DNA of 64,000 bases from Eublepharis macularius (taxonomy: Eukaryota; Chordata; Lepidosauria; Squamata; Eublepharidae). The notes beneath the pieces are model-generated. The model ran no database searches. It was given only the letters and a program-made list of their open reading frames with translations, and was not told the DNA's origin. The stretch is taken from positions 158,106,676-158,170,675 of the forward strand of contig NC_072792.1 in assembly GCF_028583425.1 (NCBI RefSeq). The letters are read 5' to 3'. Of this stretch, positions 9,957-20,065 are shown piece after piece (within the stretch, counting starts at the first letter, position 1; each line of letters begins with the position of its first letter). Position numbers and translations under genes: made by a program.

Positions 9957-12900
9957 GTTTATACAGCCTTAAGGGTCTCTTAGGAATCTCTTGCCTTCAA
10001 TACCCCATGAGGGGTTTTGCGACTTGACTGCCCTTTATTATTATTATTTATTCCTAAAATTCAGCATAGATAACATTTAATTTATCTCATTGATACAGCA
10101 AGTCTGTAAATAAATCACTATTATTTTACAAATCCCAGAAATGTGTGGCTAAGAATTGCCAAGCCAACAAAAATAGTTCCTGGCTGAACTGGTATTTTGT
10201 AAATATTTCAAGCTGTAGAGATTTTTCAACTGAAACTACTAATAAGGGGCCTTTAGGTATATTAAGAACGTAGCTATCAGACAGTCATACAGTGGGGCTC
10301 CTTAAATGGTAAAATTACAGTGTAATAAGCAAGGAGTAAAGCAGTTTAAGAGCAATTCTTTTGTGATTTGTTCATCAAGTAATTACTTGTAATTACTATA
10401 CTGCTGTGAAAGCTAATGGAATCATCCCATAAGTAGATCAATATTAGTGGCTTCTATTGACACTAGCTAGATCAATATAAAACTTGTTGAAATGACACAC
10501 AAGTCTCCTAAGAGACAAACTGACTTCTAGTGGGTTTTCATGTAATCCCTTGAGGGTGCAGCACGAGATAGTGGGTGATAAGTGCCACATTCATGGGGGA
10601 TTACCATCACTGCTTCCTCCTCCCCTATTAGACAGAGCCCTGGGAGGAGAAGCGTGATTACGGCTACTCCATCCCTGTGAGAAGAGGACAGCGTCGTGTC
10701 TTCTCGGAGACTTCCTTCCCAAGGGTGAAGTGTATGAAAGGAGATCCTCTATGAGGTAGGACTTCACTGCTTTGAGACTGCGTCAATATGCCAATATATA
10801 TATACAGAGAGACATTTATTTTAGAAGATTTTTACTGATGTGAGCCAAACAAGGGAGCCAGTTTTAAAAGTGCTTTTTCTTGCCTTGCGATAAGGCAGTC
10901 ATGGCTGATATTTACTCCTGCAGCAAAAGTGATTTCAATTAATGTAACATTTTGCAAATTTGAATGATTGAGTTATATCAACAATATTATTTTCCACCTC
11001 TTTCAGTTTGTGTTCCTTGTTTCTTAAAGGACATACAGCTATTGAGGGCTTAGCATGCTGTAAATTTTAATGCCAATATTAACTCTTCTTAAGGGCACTA
11101 AGGATGGGGCTCTTAAGATGGGTCACCAGGGACGTCTTACCTGGAGGAACAGGAAGACACCAGAACTGGTATATGAAAATAGAAATCCTTTGACCCTGAG
11201 GAAGTAGCATCAAATTCAAAATGAAAACACCAATTCTGTTATTCAAGCTCTTCTATCATTACCTTATTCCAAGTACATTGTATTAGCTGTTTCACATTTC
11301 ATATTAAATGCTTAGATTGGGAGGGGGATTTAATTTCAAAATTCCTACCCTGAGGCAGTGGGTGCTATACTTAAAAGACATCTATAACATCTATAGACAT
11401 CTATAGAACATCTAGAACATCTATAGGCAGCTGATTCTACTGCTGAATTGCAATTATCATCAGGAAATTGCAGGAGTCAAGTGGCAAAGTGGTTAACAAT
11501 TTTGCGGTTTGATTTCCCAATGTACAGCCCATTCTCAATACAATTAGTTAACAATAGGCATCCTGATACCCTAGGATGGGAAAGTCGAGAAACACACGGC
11601 GCAATCCCCTATGTGCTTTGTTTACCTAACTTCTCTCTAGTGGTCCAGGTAGCTTTGGAGCACACAGCAACTTCAATACAGTGTAGTACTGGAGTTTTGT
11701 ATTTGCGATGGTTCAGAATGATCTTCCTTTACACAGCAAAATGATGCTCCCAGAGGTTTAATTAAGCGATCATCTAAGACTATGACAATTCAAGACTGTC
11801 CTAATTGTCATAATTTTTAATATTTGAAATAAAAGATAAAAGTTTCTCTCTCTTCTTCTCTAATTACGTATTTTGCAACACACTTTTGCAAGGACATTCC
11901 CTTGAAAGAAAGTGCATCTCAAGAGTTTTTAGTGTCTAGTCAACAATGCAAAAACCCTGAAATGTTCTATGAGGAGTTTTTGGACACTTGCTGAACTATT
12001 TTTAATAATGTCACTAATTCCTTTATAAATCACTTTACAATTGGCATAGTATTTATTACCATGTAATAATTACCTTACTTTAGCCAGAACATAACACAAA
12101 ACAGTAAGGCAACTAATATTTCAGAAGTAATTCTATAGCTCAGGCAACACTACCAAGCATGTTATAGACCTTGGGCTGTATCCAGTGCAAGGACTGTACA
12201 ATGACCACAGACCCCCCCATTAGTCCTTTCTGATCCTGGGAAAGTTTATTTTCTGCGGTTAGGAAACCTATGTGGAGTAATAGCCATGCAAGCTGAGAGG
12301 CTGCAGTGGGGACGGGGAGGGGGACAAAGTGGCTCCCTTCTTCTTCTGACAGTAGAGCTATCAGATAGGCAACCGTCAGTGCCTTCCGCTGATTTGTTGG
12401 ATCCAACCAACATAATTTTATGTATTTAGTCATTTGATTCCAGCAAAGGGAAGAAAAGAAAAAAAATTGGACAGCCTCAACAGAGCAGCCTAATCGTCTC
12501 CACCAGCAAAGTCAGCCAAGTAGTTTATAGGATAAATTTGCAACTTATTTGTAAGTTCTCGTGAATGTTATTTTCGTCCCATCATTAGTAAAGATTCATA
12601 GTTGTGTCATGATCTCTATAGCATGGTAGGTAGATGAGCTGTCATTTTGGTAAAACTGACATGTTCTTTCAAGAAAAACAGGTTTTAGTTTATCATAGAT
12701 AGTATGAGATCCTATTAGAAGTATGGCATGAGGTGTCATCCATTTTTGGGTGACACTTAAATGTACCTCTCATATTCGCCTTGCATTCTTATGGCTCACT
12801 CAGTGTGATGAAATGGAACTGTGAAAGGAGTCTTGTAAAGGCTGAACTAGTGATCCCTGCAAGTGACTTGGGAAGGGTAATAGACAGTATTCTGTCTTTC

Positions 12901-13382
12901 TTGGTCATTCAAACCCTCCATTTCAATAAGGGGAGGGGGCATGACTTGCAGGATCTGCTTAATGGCTTTCCAACTATGACTATAAAGACATAGAATGCAA
13001 CACTGGAAAATCTTCCACTGATTTTTGTTGCTAATTTGTTTTTTCACTTCAAAGGCAAGTTGAATTTTCACCTGTCTTTGATTGCCAGCTAAATGGCCTG
13101 CTAATTATTCAGTTATTTTTTCTTGACTAACCTCTGCCATTAAAATTCCTGTCCGAACATGTTCCACCCTTCAAAAGGGAAACTTTGCTTTTATAATTAG
13201 GCATGTCCAACTTGTGGCACTTCACTCTTCAGAGCATAGAAATGACTTAAAGGATGGGAGACTTTTCATTAGAGCTCTTTATCTATACATGATTTGTTTT
13301 CCAGTTTGAAAACAGACTTTGCTTACTGTGGTCTTGTTCTGCCCAGCAGAAGGGTGAAAAATGCACTCATGCAGTTTAGGGG
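9957..13382. other. Intergenic stretch, no gene seen
   Basis: The only structures seen are a short tandem of 'acatctatag'-like units at 11378-11427 and an old-repeat-like patch around 12160-12430 where 'gggctgtatccagtgcaag' and 'ttgttggatccaaccaa' suggest degenerate inverted ends. No splice-bounded frame was found. Confidence 0.4.
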
Positions 13383-13540
13383 AGGGGCTGTGGCTCAATG
13401 GTAAAGCATTTGCTGTGCTTGCAAAATATTCCAGGCTTAATCCTCAGTTAAAAGGATCAGGTAGCAGGTGATGTGAAAGAGCAGGCAGTACTGACCAGTA
13501 GTCTGACCCGGTATAACACAGCTTCATGCGCTTTCATGGT
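13383..13540 (+). repeat. tRNA-derived SINE, alanine-tRNA-like head
   Basis: It begins 'aggggctgtggctcaatgg', 'taaagcatttgctgtgct', with 'ccaggcttaatcctc' as the B-box region. This follows the tRNA-like head 'GGGGCTGTGGCTCAGTGG...'. The body has 'aaaaggatcaggtagcagg' and the end 'gcttcatgcgctttcatgg'. It is a separate SINE family from the Sauria type. Confidence 0.6.
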
Positions 13541-14360
13541 TGCCGGCATCATGTAATATGATCTGTGCAGTCTTGTGGCTTGAGATATACAGAGAAGGAA
13601 AAAATACTGGAATGGATACTAAAGTGCAATAAGAAAGTTGTCCTAAAGGGAAGATTAGTGGGGGAATGGTATCAGCAGACAATTAAATGTTGCATTCCCC
13701 CATTATGGACAGGGTGTTTCTGGTCTGATTTTCTAGTTCCTTGTCCTATCATGTAGGTATTTCATTCTTGCATGTATTTGCATCATACAGTCAAATTGGC
13801 AGATGGCATCTTATGATGCCTGGTAGGGAATCAACCCCCAGACACATTAATAAAAGAATCTGCATGTTAAATGTGCCCCAGGAAAAATGTCTTAGCTTCA
13901 CAGGAATCAGACTGGAAGAGAGAAGTCAGGGCACAGCATGAGCCGTTCCAATACTTGCAGCAAGATGAGTCTGCCTTCACTGTCGGAGTCTGATTGTTAT
14001 CATTTATTTGATTGTGAACCAGCTTTTAAGCAGCATCAGCTGTTCCGGAGTGTAAGCGATCAGAGGGCAACCGCAGGTGAACCCATTGGGAAATGCGGGC
14101 AAGTTGACAGTAGTACCCACATGGCATGTGAAAAGCCGCCTGCTTGGTGTTCGTCTGGTATGGAAAAATGCGGGTATTATACCTGCTTCCTGATATTTTT
14201 GGTGTGTGCATCACACTATATACAGGCTTGTATTTTTGTGAATATTGCCAACAAACATGCTTTGTCAATGCAACTCTGCAGACGATTCTGTGTTTAAGTT
14301 TTGCATTTGAGGAATTTCACTGTTAATAAATTATATATCTCCCTGACAGGATCTGGTCAT

Positions 14361-14408
14361 TTCTTCTGACAGGTGTTGATAACCTTCTTCTGACAGGTGT
14401 TGATAACC
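14361..14408 (+). repeat. Perfect 24-bp tandem duplication
   Basis: The 24-base unit starting 'ttcttctgacaggtgttgat' occurs twice back to back (14361-14384 and 14385-14408) without a mismatch, which suggests a recent slippage or end-joining duplication. It sits at the 5' edge of the SINE tail that follows. Confidence 0.9.
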
Positions 14409-14516
14409 TACTTCACAGGGTTGTTGTGAGGATAAAATGAAGGAAGACAACAATGAAAGTTGCTTTGGGTCCCCATTGGGGAGAAAGGTGGGGTACAAAT
14501 GAAGTTAAATAAATAA
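14409..14516 (+). repeat. SINE 3' half (Sauria-like subtype)
   Basis: The stretch 'acagggttgttgtgaggata' and '...ccccattggggagaaaggtg' plus 'aagttaaataaataat' match the tail of the copy at 6441-6675 in opposite orientation. The tRNA head is missing. A further degenerate minus-strand tail occurs around 14700-14760. Confidence 0.6.
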
Positions 14517-15021
14517 TGGGCCCTGATTACTACTCTTGTTCTAATATTACATTTAGGCAGCACAGCCCCTGATCCTGTATCAGATTCCGTAAGGCCAACA
14601 TTTGCCACCCTCCAAAGTTGCACCTTACTAGTTTCAGCTGCTTCCAGCTAAAACTGCCCCTTGCTCTCTATTTAAATTAAAATTCTCTGCCCCTATCACT
14701 CTTTATTTATATTCATATCCTGCCTTTCTTTTCCAAAGGGGAAAAAATTCTCAATTCTGTTTACAGGTACAAATAACATACGAATTGGTGAAAGCAAGGA
14801 TGCTGCCTTGCTATCTCTCCCTTCCTCTCATGCTAGAATGGCTGGCCACCAATTAGCCTAAGAGGGGAAAGGCCTCATAATAGCTGGGGAGATTGATAGA
14901 ACGAAACTCCTCTCTTTTATTCTGTGGGACAAGTGGTAGTTAATAAAGGGAACCTTGTAAGCTGATGGATGTAAAATTCCAAAGGCCAGGAGAGAGATTT
15001 GTAGTTATTAAGAACCTTTAT

Positions 15022-15210
15022 AGTGCAATCCTAAGCATATCTACGCAGAATCCTACTGAAGTCTACTCACTGAGCCTTACTCCCAGAAAAGGATTCCTAC
15101 AATTGCACTATTATGTGCTTTACACCATCCCAAGCAGAGTTATACCATTTTAAGTCCCCTGCGTTCAATGGAATTAGAAGAGTGTAACTCTGCTTAGGAT
15201 GGCACTGTTA
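15022..15210 (+). repeat. Palindromic interspersed repeat, double-length copy
   Basis: It begins 'agtgcaatcctaagcatat' and ends 'gtaactctgcttaggatgg'. An internal 'acaattgcac' and a second 'catcccaagcagagttat' indicate two adjacent copies of the palindromic family. Confidence 0.5.
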
Positions 15211-15330
15211 GTCTATGTGAGGTAACAGGTTATTCAAAACCATAGTGTTAGGCCTATTCTCAATAATCAAGTTAGTCAAACCTTTAACAACATGAAAAAC
15301 ATATGAGAAATCTTTGCAAGCATCACTGAT

Positions 15331-15798
15331 GGTCAAGCTAGATGTGTAGGTTTTTGAAGAGTTGGGGCTGGGGAACTCAAGTTCTCCACAGCCCACACAG
15401 CTGCTGTGGGGAATGGCTGTTAAAAAATAAATAGCCCCCAAAGCCTTGGAATGCCACTGCAGGGGAAGGAAGAGTACTGCCTCCCCCCACCCCCACCCCC
15501 AGCCATTTCCCTGTGTCAAAATAGCATGAGGGGAACGTATTTCCCTTTTTTAACTGCTCCGTGTGCACAGAATACTCCACGTGGAACAGCAAAGATAGAA
15601 CCCCCCTTGCCACTTGCTATTTTGGAAAATAGCTTGACCCTTCTCTCCCCCCCTCCCAGTGGTATTCTGACGATGTTTGGGCTCCTATTTATTTTTTAAC
15701 TGCCGTTCTCCACACCTGCTGTGTGGCTGCAGGGAACCTGAGTTGTGTCTGTGGAACCTGGACCCAGCTCTTTCAAAATCTGCACATCTAGCTTGACC
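15331..15798. mobile_element. Nonautonomous DNA transposon with long terminal inverted repeats
   Basis: The outer 16 bp 'ggtcaagctagatgtg' (15331-15346) are the exact reverse complement of 15783-15798. The inverted homology continues about 100 bp inward on each side (for example 'ggctgttaaaaaataaatag' at the left and its complement-like 'tatttattttttaactgcc' at the right). The interior is C-rich. No transposase is present. A target duplication is not obvious, so I do not assign a superfamily. Confidence 0.65.
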
Positions 15799-16779
15799 CT
15801 GAACCTCTGATATTCTAACCTAGTAGAAGGGAATTTTTCCTTTTTCTGAAAGACAGGATCACTTATCCAGAGAGAGGGTCTCCAAAAAGAGGAAATTCTG
15901 TAATGCGAGGGCAACTATTGAGAATGCTGTGCTCCTAGTAAATGACCCATCTAGTATCCACTATGGAATCCAGAGCAGGATAACTAGCAGATCTCAGTGA
16001 GTAGGAAGAATACTTACTGGGACATGCTCCCTCAGACTGCCTGAACACAAAATGTCAGTGAGTATATGGCTTCCCTTCTATCTTCCGAGCAACCATATCC
16101 TTTATGAGATTTATGATAAATTTTTAATAAAGGAAGCCATTATAATCAATTTAATAACACACTGTGCTTCAGAAGGCAGTGCAAGACAGACTATGTTAAA
16201 ATAAATGAATACAGCATGAAACAGAATATGAAATACAGGAGGCTATGGGCCTTACTGGTATGACAGCAGGGGTATTATAAATGTGTGCGACCCTATTTTG
16301 ATCTACTGTTGTAGGGCATGTGCTTTTTTGGTGTATTATTGATATATCTAAATGGAGGCAATAGCTGTGTAGGGTTGCTTGCCAAGTAGCAGCGGGCAAT
16401 CCTATGCTGCTACATGCAAGACGCCACTGCTAATCAATTCAGCAGCAGGAGGGAAATAGGGGAGGAGACACTGATACTGTGACATCATGTCCAGGTGGAA
16501 ACCCAGAAATTATGTCAAAACACCACTATGCTTTAGGAATTCCAGTGATCTCTAAAGCCTTTACCATAGAGATTTGTGGATTTCCCTGAATGTGGGGTGC
16601 TGTGACATCACAACATCTGGAAAACTCTGCTGTCCAGGGCTCTGCTTCTGGAAATCTCCCAGGGGTCACTAGCAGTGGGCTAGTGAGTGACCCCACCTCC
16701 ATGGAATGTATAACATTGGGAATATAAAGGGTTTGACTACTGCTTCTAATGAATTAGTATATTGGTTGAGTTGATAGGG
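15799..16779. other. Intergenic stretch, nothing recognised
   Basis: It has mixed base composition and no splice-bounded frames or clear repeat ends. Weak resemblance to old repeats around 16500-16720 is not strong enough to annotate. Confidence 0.35.
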
Positions 16780-16952
16780 TGATACCATTGTGTTGCTATG
16801 TGTATTTGCTGATTTATATGTTTCTACTGATTTTTCAGTTTTATATATACTTTATTTTTAATGCTGTTTTAATGTTGAAATGTTTCAGTGTTCACTGCCT
16901 TGAGGACTCTATTTGGGTGCAAAGGTGGTTTAGAAATATTTTAAATAAATAC
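16780..16952 (+). repeat. LINE 3' UTR fragment
   Basis: A T-rich stretch is followed by 'cactgccttgaggactct', 'ggtggtttagaaatatttt' and 'aaataaataca'. This is the stereotyped L2/CR1-like 3' end also seen at 43655, 49610 and 58000. Confidence 0.55.
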
Positions 16953-17819
16953 ATATTCCACATAGACATGCACTATTGTACCCTGAGTACTTTTATTCTA
17001 CAGATACCAAATATATCCATTTCAAATTCACAAAACTCTGGAAAAGTACCATTATGCAACTCTACAGTCGGGTGGGGAAAACTCCTGTGTAACTCTTGGA
17101 ATGTTTCAGTTCATGGAACTGTGTCAACACAGTTGTTCAATTAGATAAAGCCACAACTATCTCTTCAGTCTTTTTTCTTTAGATTTTTCTTTCTTTTAAA
17201 ATGATAAGAAATGGAAAAAATAAGATTGCACTAATAATCCATAGCAATACAGGATTTAAAATCATGTATCCAGTTAGGGAAGAACACAAAAAATACTTAA
17301 CAACTGAAACACAAAGCTAATTAAACACAAATGATACAAAATGAACAATATAAATTACTTTTTAGAACCTGATACTGAGTTATATTTGCTGTAAAAATTC
17401 TTTCGGTGGTGCTTTTTCTTCTGCAAGAGATGACATCTTCTATGATGGGTATTGTTTGCCTAGACTATGTACTAGTTAAAACAGAATAATTTTCCACAGT
17501 TAGTGTATATAACCTGAGAATGAAAAAGGATATCACTGTAGAGTTCCATAAATATGGAACCATAACATGCCAGATAAATAAACTGCAAATACAACAATTA
17601 CAAGTGTCTCAAAAGGCAATGAAAGACAGGCAGTGCAATCCTAAGCTTTGGCCAGCATCCGTCATGGGGTTGCCCACGGATTTCCTGCACTGCTCAGTCT
17701 CTCCCAAAGGATTTTCACTCGTGCGCAATGCTGGCATGACAAGCCCAGCCAGGCACAACCTGGAGAGAATGCTCTGTAGTTGCCCCGGCAACGCTGGCAG
17801 AATCCACCAATTGTAGACA

Positions 17820-17906
17820 CCCAGTTTGGTGTAGTGGTTAAGAGTGAAGGACTCTAATCTGGAGAACCAAGTTTGATTCCCCACTCCTCTGCTTGAAGCT
17901 AGGTGG
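17820..17906 (+). repeat. Sauria-type SINE, 5' part only
   Basis: It has 'cagtttggtgtagtggtta' (A box) and 'agtttgattccccactcct' (B box), then stops after 'gcttgaagctaggtgg'. It is the same family as the copy at 3161-3412 with the 3' two-thirds missing. Confidence 0.65.
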
Positions 17907-18356
17907 ATATACCAACGTGGAGGCTCATTAGCTTTCTAAGCACTTTCTCTCCCCGCACCCCATAGGATTGAGCTGTAAATTGACTAGTTTTGTGAATGAT
18001 AGATATCAACTATGGTAATTCTACAAAATCTGTTCTTTAAAATTTATATTATGTCAATCAGGTATATATACAAAGGTAGATACTAAAATATTGCCTCAGA
18101 AATTTTATGCAAATGGATCTCATAAACACTGATTCACTGTTTGCATATATTATAGCCCATTACATTTGCATATATGTAATTTGTAGATATAAACTTAAAA
18201 AGTATTAAAGCTAGGGGCATTTCTTTGCATTTTTTTAAAAAAATGGTGATGATGCAACGGGGAATCTTATGTCATGATTCAGAGGTGAACACCATACACT
18301 TGAATTAATTTTTCTCCACCCATGTGAACCAGCAACATTTAATGTAATAATATTAG

Positions 18357-18406
18357 TCAGTTTCAAGTGGGTAGTAGGGTTGTTCTGTAGTAGAAAAGCA
18401 ACAGTT
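18357..18406 (-). repeat. Penelope-like 3' tail, left part split by the hAT insertion
   Basis: The sequence 'tttcaagtgggtag...tgtagtagaaaagca' is the reverse of the PLE tail 'tgctcttctactgcag...ctacccacctgaaa'. The tail-like words resume at 19150 ('gttagtctttaaggtgcc') on the other side of the hAT element. The host was therefore probably a rearranged or palindromic PLE tail before the hAT insertion. Confidence 0.5.
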
Positions 18407-18414
18407 ACTGACTG

Positions 18415-19141
18415 CAGAGCCGGATCGAGGGGGGGCAGGGGGGTAGCCTGGCCCCAGCACGGCCAAAGAGGGGGCGCCGGGCGTGGCTGCCAGCAGCCCA
18501 GGAGCGCACCACGGCTTGCCGCGCAGGAGGCTGAGTGCAGGGTTGGGAAGCCCTCGCCAGCACCACCGAATGGGGCAGCTGGCTTGCCATGCACACAGGA
18601 CTGCCCAGCCCTGCACTCAGCCACCCGCGTGGCAAGCCAGCTGCCCCAGTGCACACCCTTGCCACCGTCATTGCCGCTGCCGCCAGCTCCATGGCGCACT
18701 GTGCGCTGGGGTGGCTGGCTTGCCGCGCAGGCAGTACAGGGCAGCGGGGCACGCAAACTGCGTGGAGGGCCTCCTAGCCGTGTGCTCAGCTGGCCACGCG
18801 GCAAGCCAGCCACCTCAGCGCACAGTGTGCCGCGGAGCTGGCGGCGGCAGCAAGGGCGTGCACTGGGGCAGCTGGCTTGCTGCGTGGGTGGCTGAGTGCA
18901 GGGCTGGGAGGTCCTGTGCACATGGCAAGCCAGCTGGCCACCCCAGCACATGTACGCACTGCCACCAGCTCCATGGCTCACTGGGTGCTGGGGTGGCTGG
19001 CTTGCCACGCGGGCAAGCATGCCTCCTGCCCTCCGTGATGATGTCACAAAAGTGACGTCATCACGCAGTGCCGGGAGCGCGCACACACAGAGACCCGGGC
19101 AAGGGTTGCACTGGGTGCCTGCACCCCTAGATCCCGCTCTG
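18415..19141. mobile_element. GC-rich nonautonomous hAT transposon with perfect 8-bp TSD
   Basis: The ends 'CAGAGCCGGATC' (18415) and 'GATCCCGCTCTG' (to 19141) form short imperfect terminal inverted repeats. They are flanked by an identical 8-bp duplication ACTGACTG (18407-18414 and 19142-19149), the hAT signature. The 727-bp interior is very GC-rich and built from repeated and inverted modules around 'ggctggcttgcc', 'cagctggcttgcc' and 'gtgcgctgggg'. The long open frames on both strands here (up to 283 codons on the minus strand) result from the lack of AT and the repetition. They have no recognisable domain and are not genes. Confidence 0.8.
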
Positions 19142-19389
19142 ACTGACTGTTAGTCTTTAAGGTGCCCCCAGCACAATATGTTGCTTCTACATCATGCCAG
19201 AAATGACCTCATTTTCCAGTGATGTGGCAGCATACATGCATATGCCCATTTCAGCCACATGCCTCCTGGGTGGAGTGCGTGCTGTCAGCCACTTCTCCGT
19301 GCCTTCCCCTCCCCCACTGGCCAGGACAGCAGTGGCAGGGGGCAGTGGCTGTCGATGGCTGGGGATGGGGGGATCTTCTGTGCCCAGCA

Positions 19390-19500
19390 GGTGACTTACA
19401 ACCCCACTTATGGCCCTTCCAGGCATCTGGTTGAACATTGAGGGAAATGGTGCTAGACTAGATGGTGTTATCTAGGCTGACTCTCCTTATGTTCTTCGGG
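19390..19500 (+). repeat. Interspersed repeat 3' part ('tgctagactagatgg' family)
   Basis: It contains 'gcatctggttgaacattg', 'tgctagactagatggtg' and 'ctccttatgttctt', which line up with pieces of the copies at 19850-20065 and 53495-53725. I recognise this as a widespread reptile repeat but cannot name the family with confidence. Confidence 0.45.
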
Positions 19501-19660
19501 ATTGAAAATGCTTTTTATATGTGAGAATCCTACTTTTCTTTGTTTAAAATGATTCACATTGCCTATTTCCATATGAATTTTAGAGTTCATGAATTGATGT
19601 ACAATTAACAATTCACATATATTGTGCAACCTTTTTGCACTCTGCCGTAATACTCAGCAT

Positions 19661-19852
19661 GACTCTATGAAGTTGATTGGTAATGGATTCAAGACCAATT
19701 GAAGTGCTTCTTTACTCAATGAATAATTAAACTGTGAAACATAGTATTCACTACATCCACTGGCAGTGAATTTCACAATGTAATTATTCAATGAGTAAAG
19801 AATACTTCTTATGTCCATCCTGAATCCGTTGCCCACCAGCTTCATTAATAGA
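19661..19852. repeat. Imperfect palindrome of about 190 bp
   Basis: The left arm 'cttctttactcaatgaataa' (from 19709) pairs with the right arm 'taattattcaatgagtaaag'. The pairing extends outward, where 'ctatgaagttgattgg' pairs with 'ccaccagcttcattaatag' using mismatches. It adjoins the repeat at 19850 and may be an inverted duplication of its 5' end. Confidence 0.6.
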
Positions 19853-20065
19853 TGTCTTTAAAAAGGGATTAGTCAGATTCATGAAAAAAGTCCATTGATG
19901 GTTACTATCCATGGTGACTAAAGAGAACCTCCACATTTGGAGGCAGTAAACCTCTGAATACCAGCACCTGGAGGAAGACCTTAGTTTCTATGCCCTGTTT
20001 GTTGATGCTCCAGAAGACTTAGTTGGACACTCTGTGAACCAGGATGCTGAACTAGACTCCTTTGT
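19853..20065 (+). repeat. Interspersed repeat ('cctctgaataccag...tgctgaactagact' family)
   Basis: Shared words with 53495-53725 include 'gaacctcc', 'ggcagtaaacctctga', 'tatgccctgttt' and 'atgctgaactaga', in the same order and at similar spacing. It is a diverged copy with no coding capacity. Confidence 0.5.

Noticed and set aside
18235..19086. 283-codon minus-strand open frame and several overlapping plus-strand frames
   Set aside because: They lie within a GC-rich hAT element built of repeats, open on both strands at once, with no domain and low-complexity composition.
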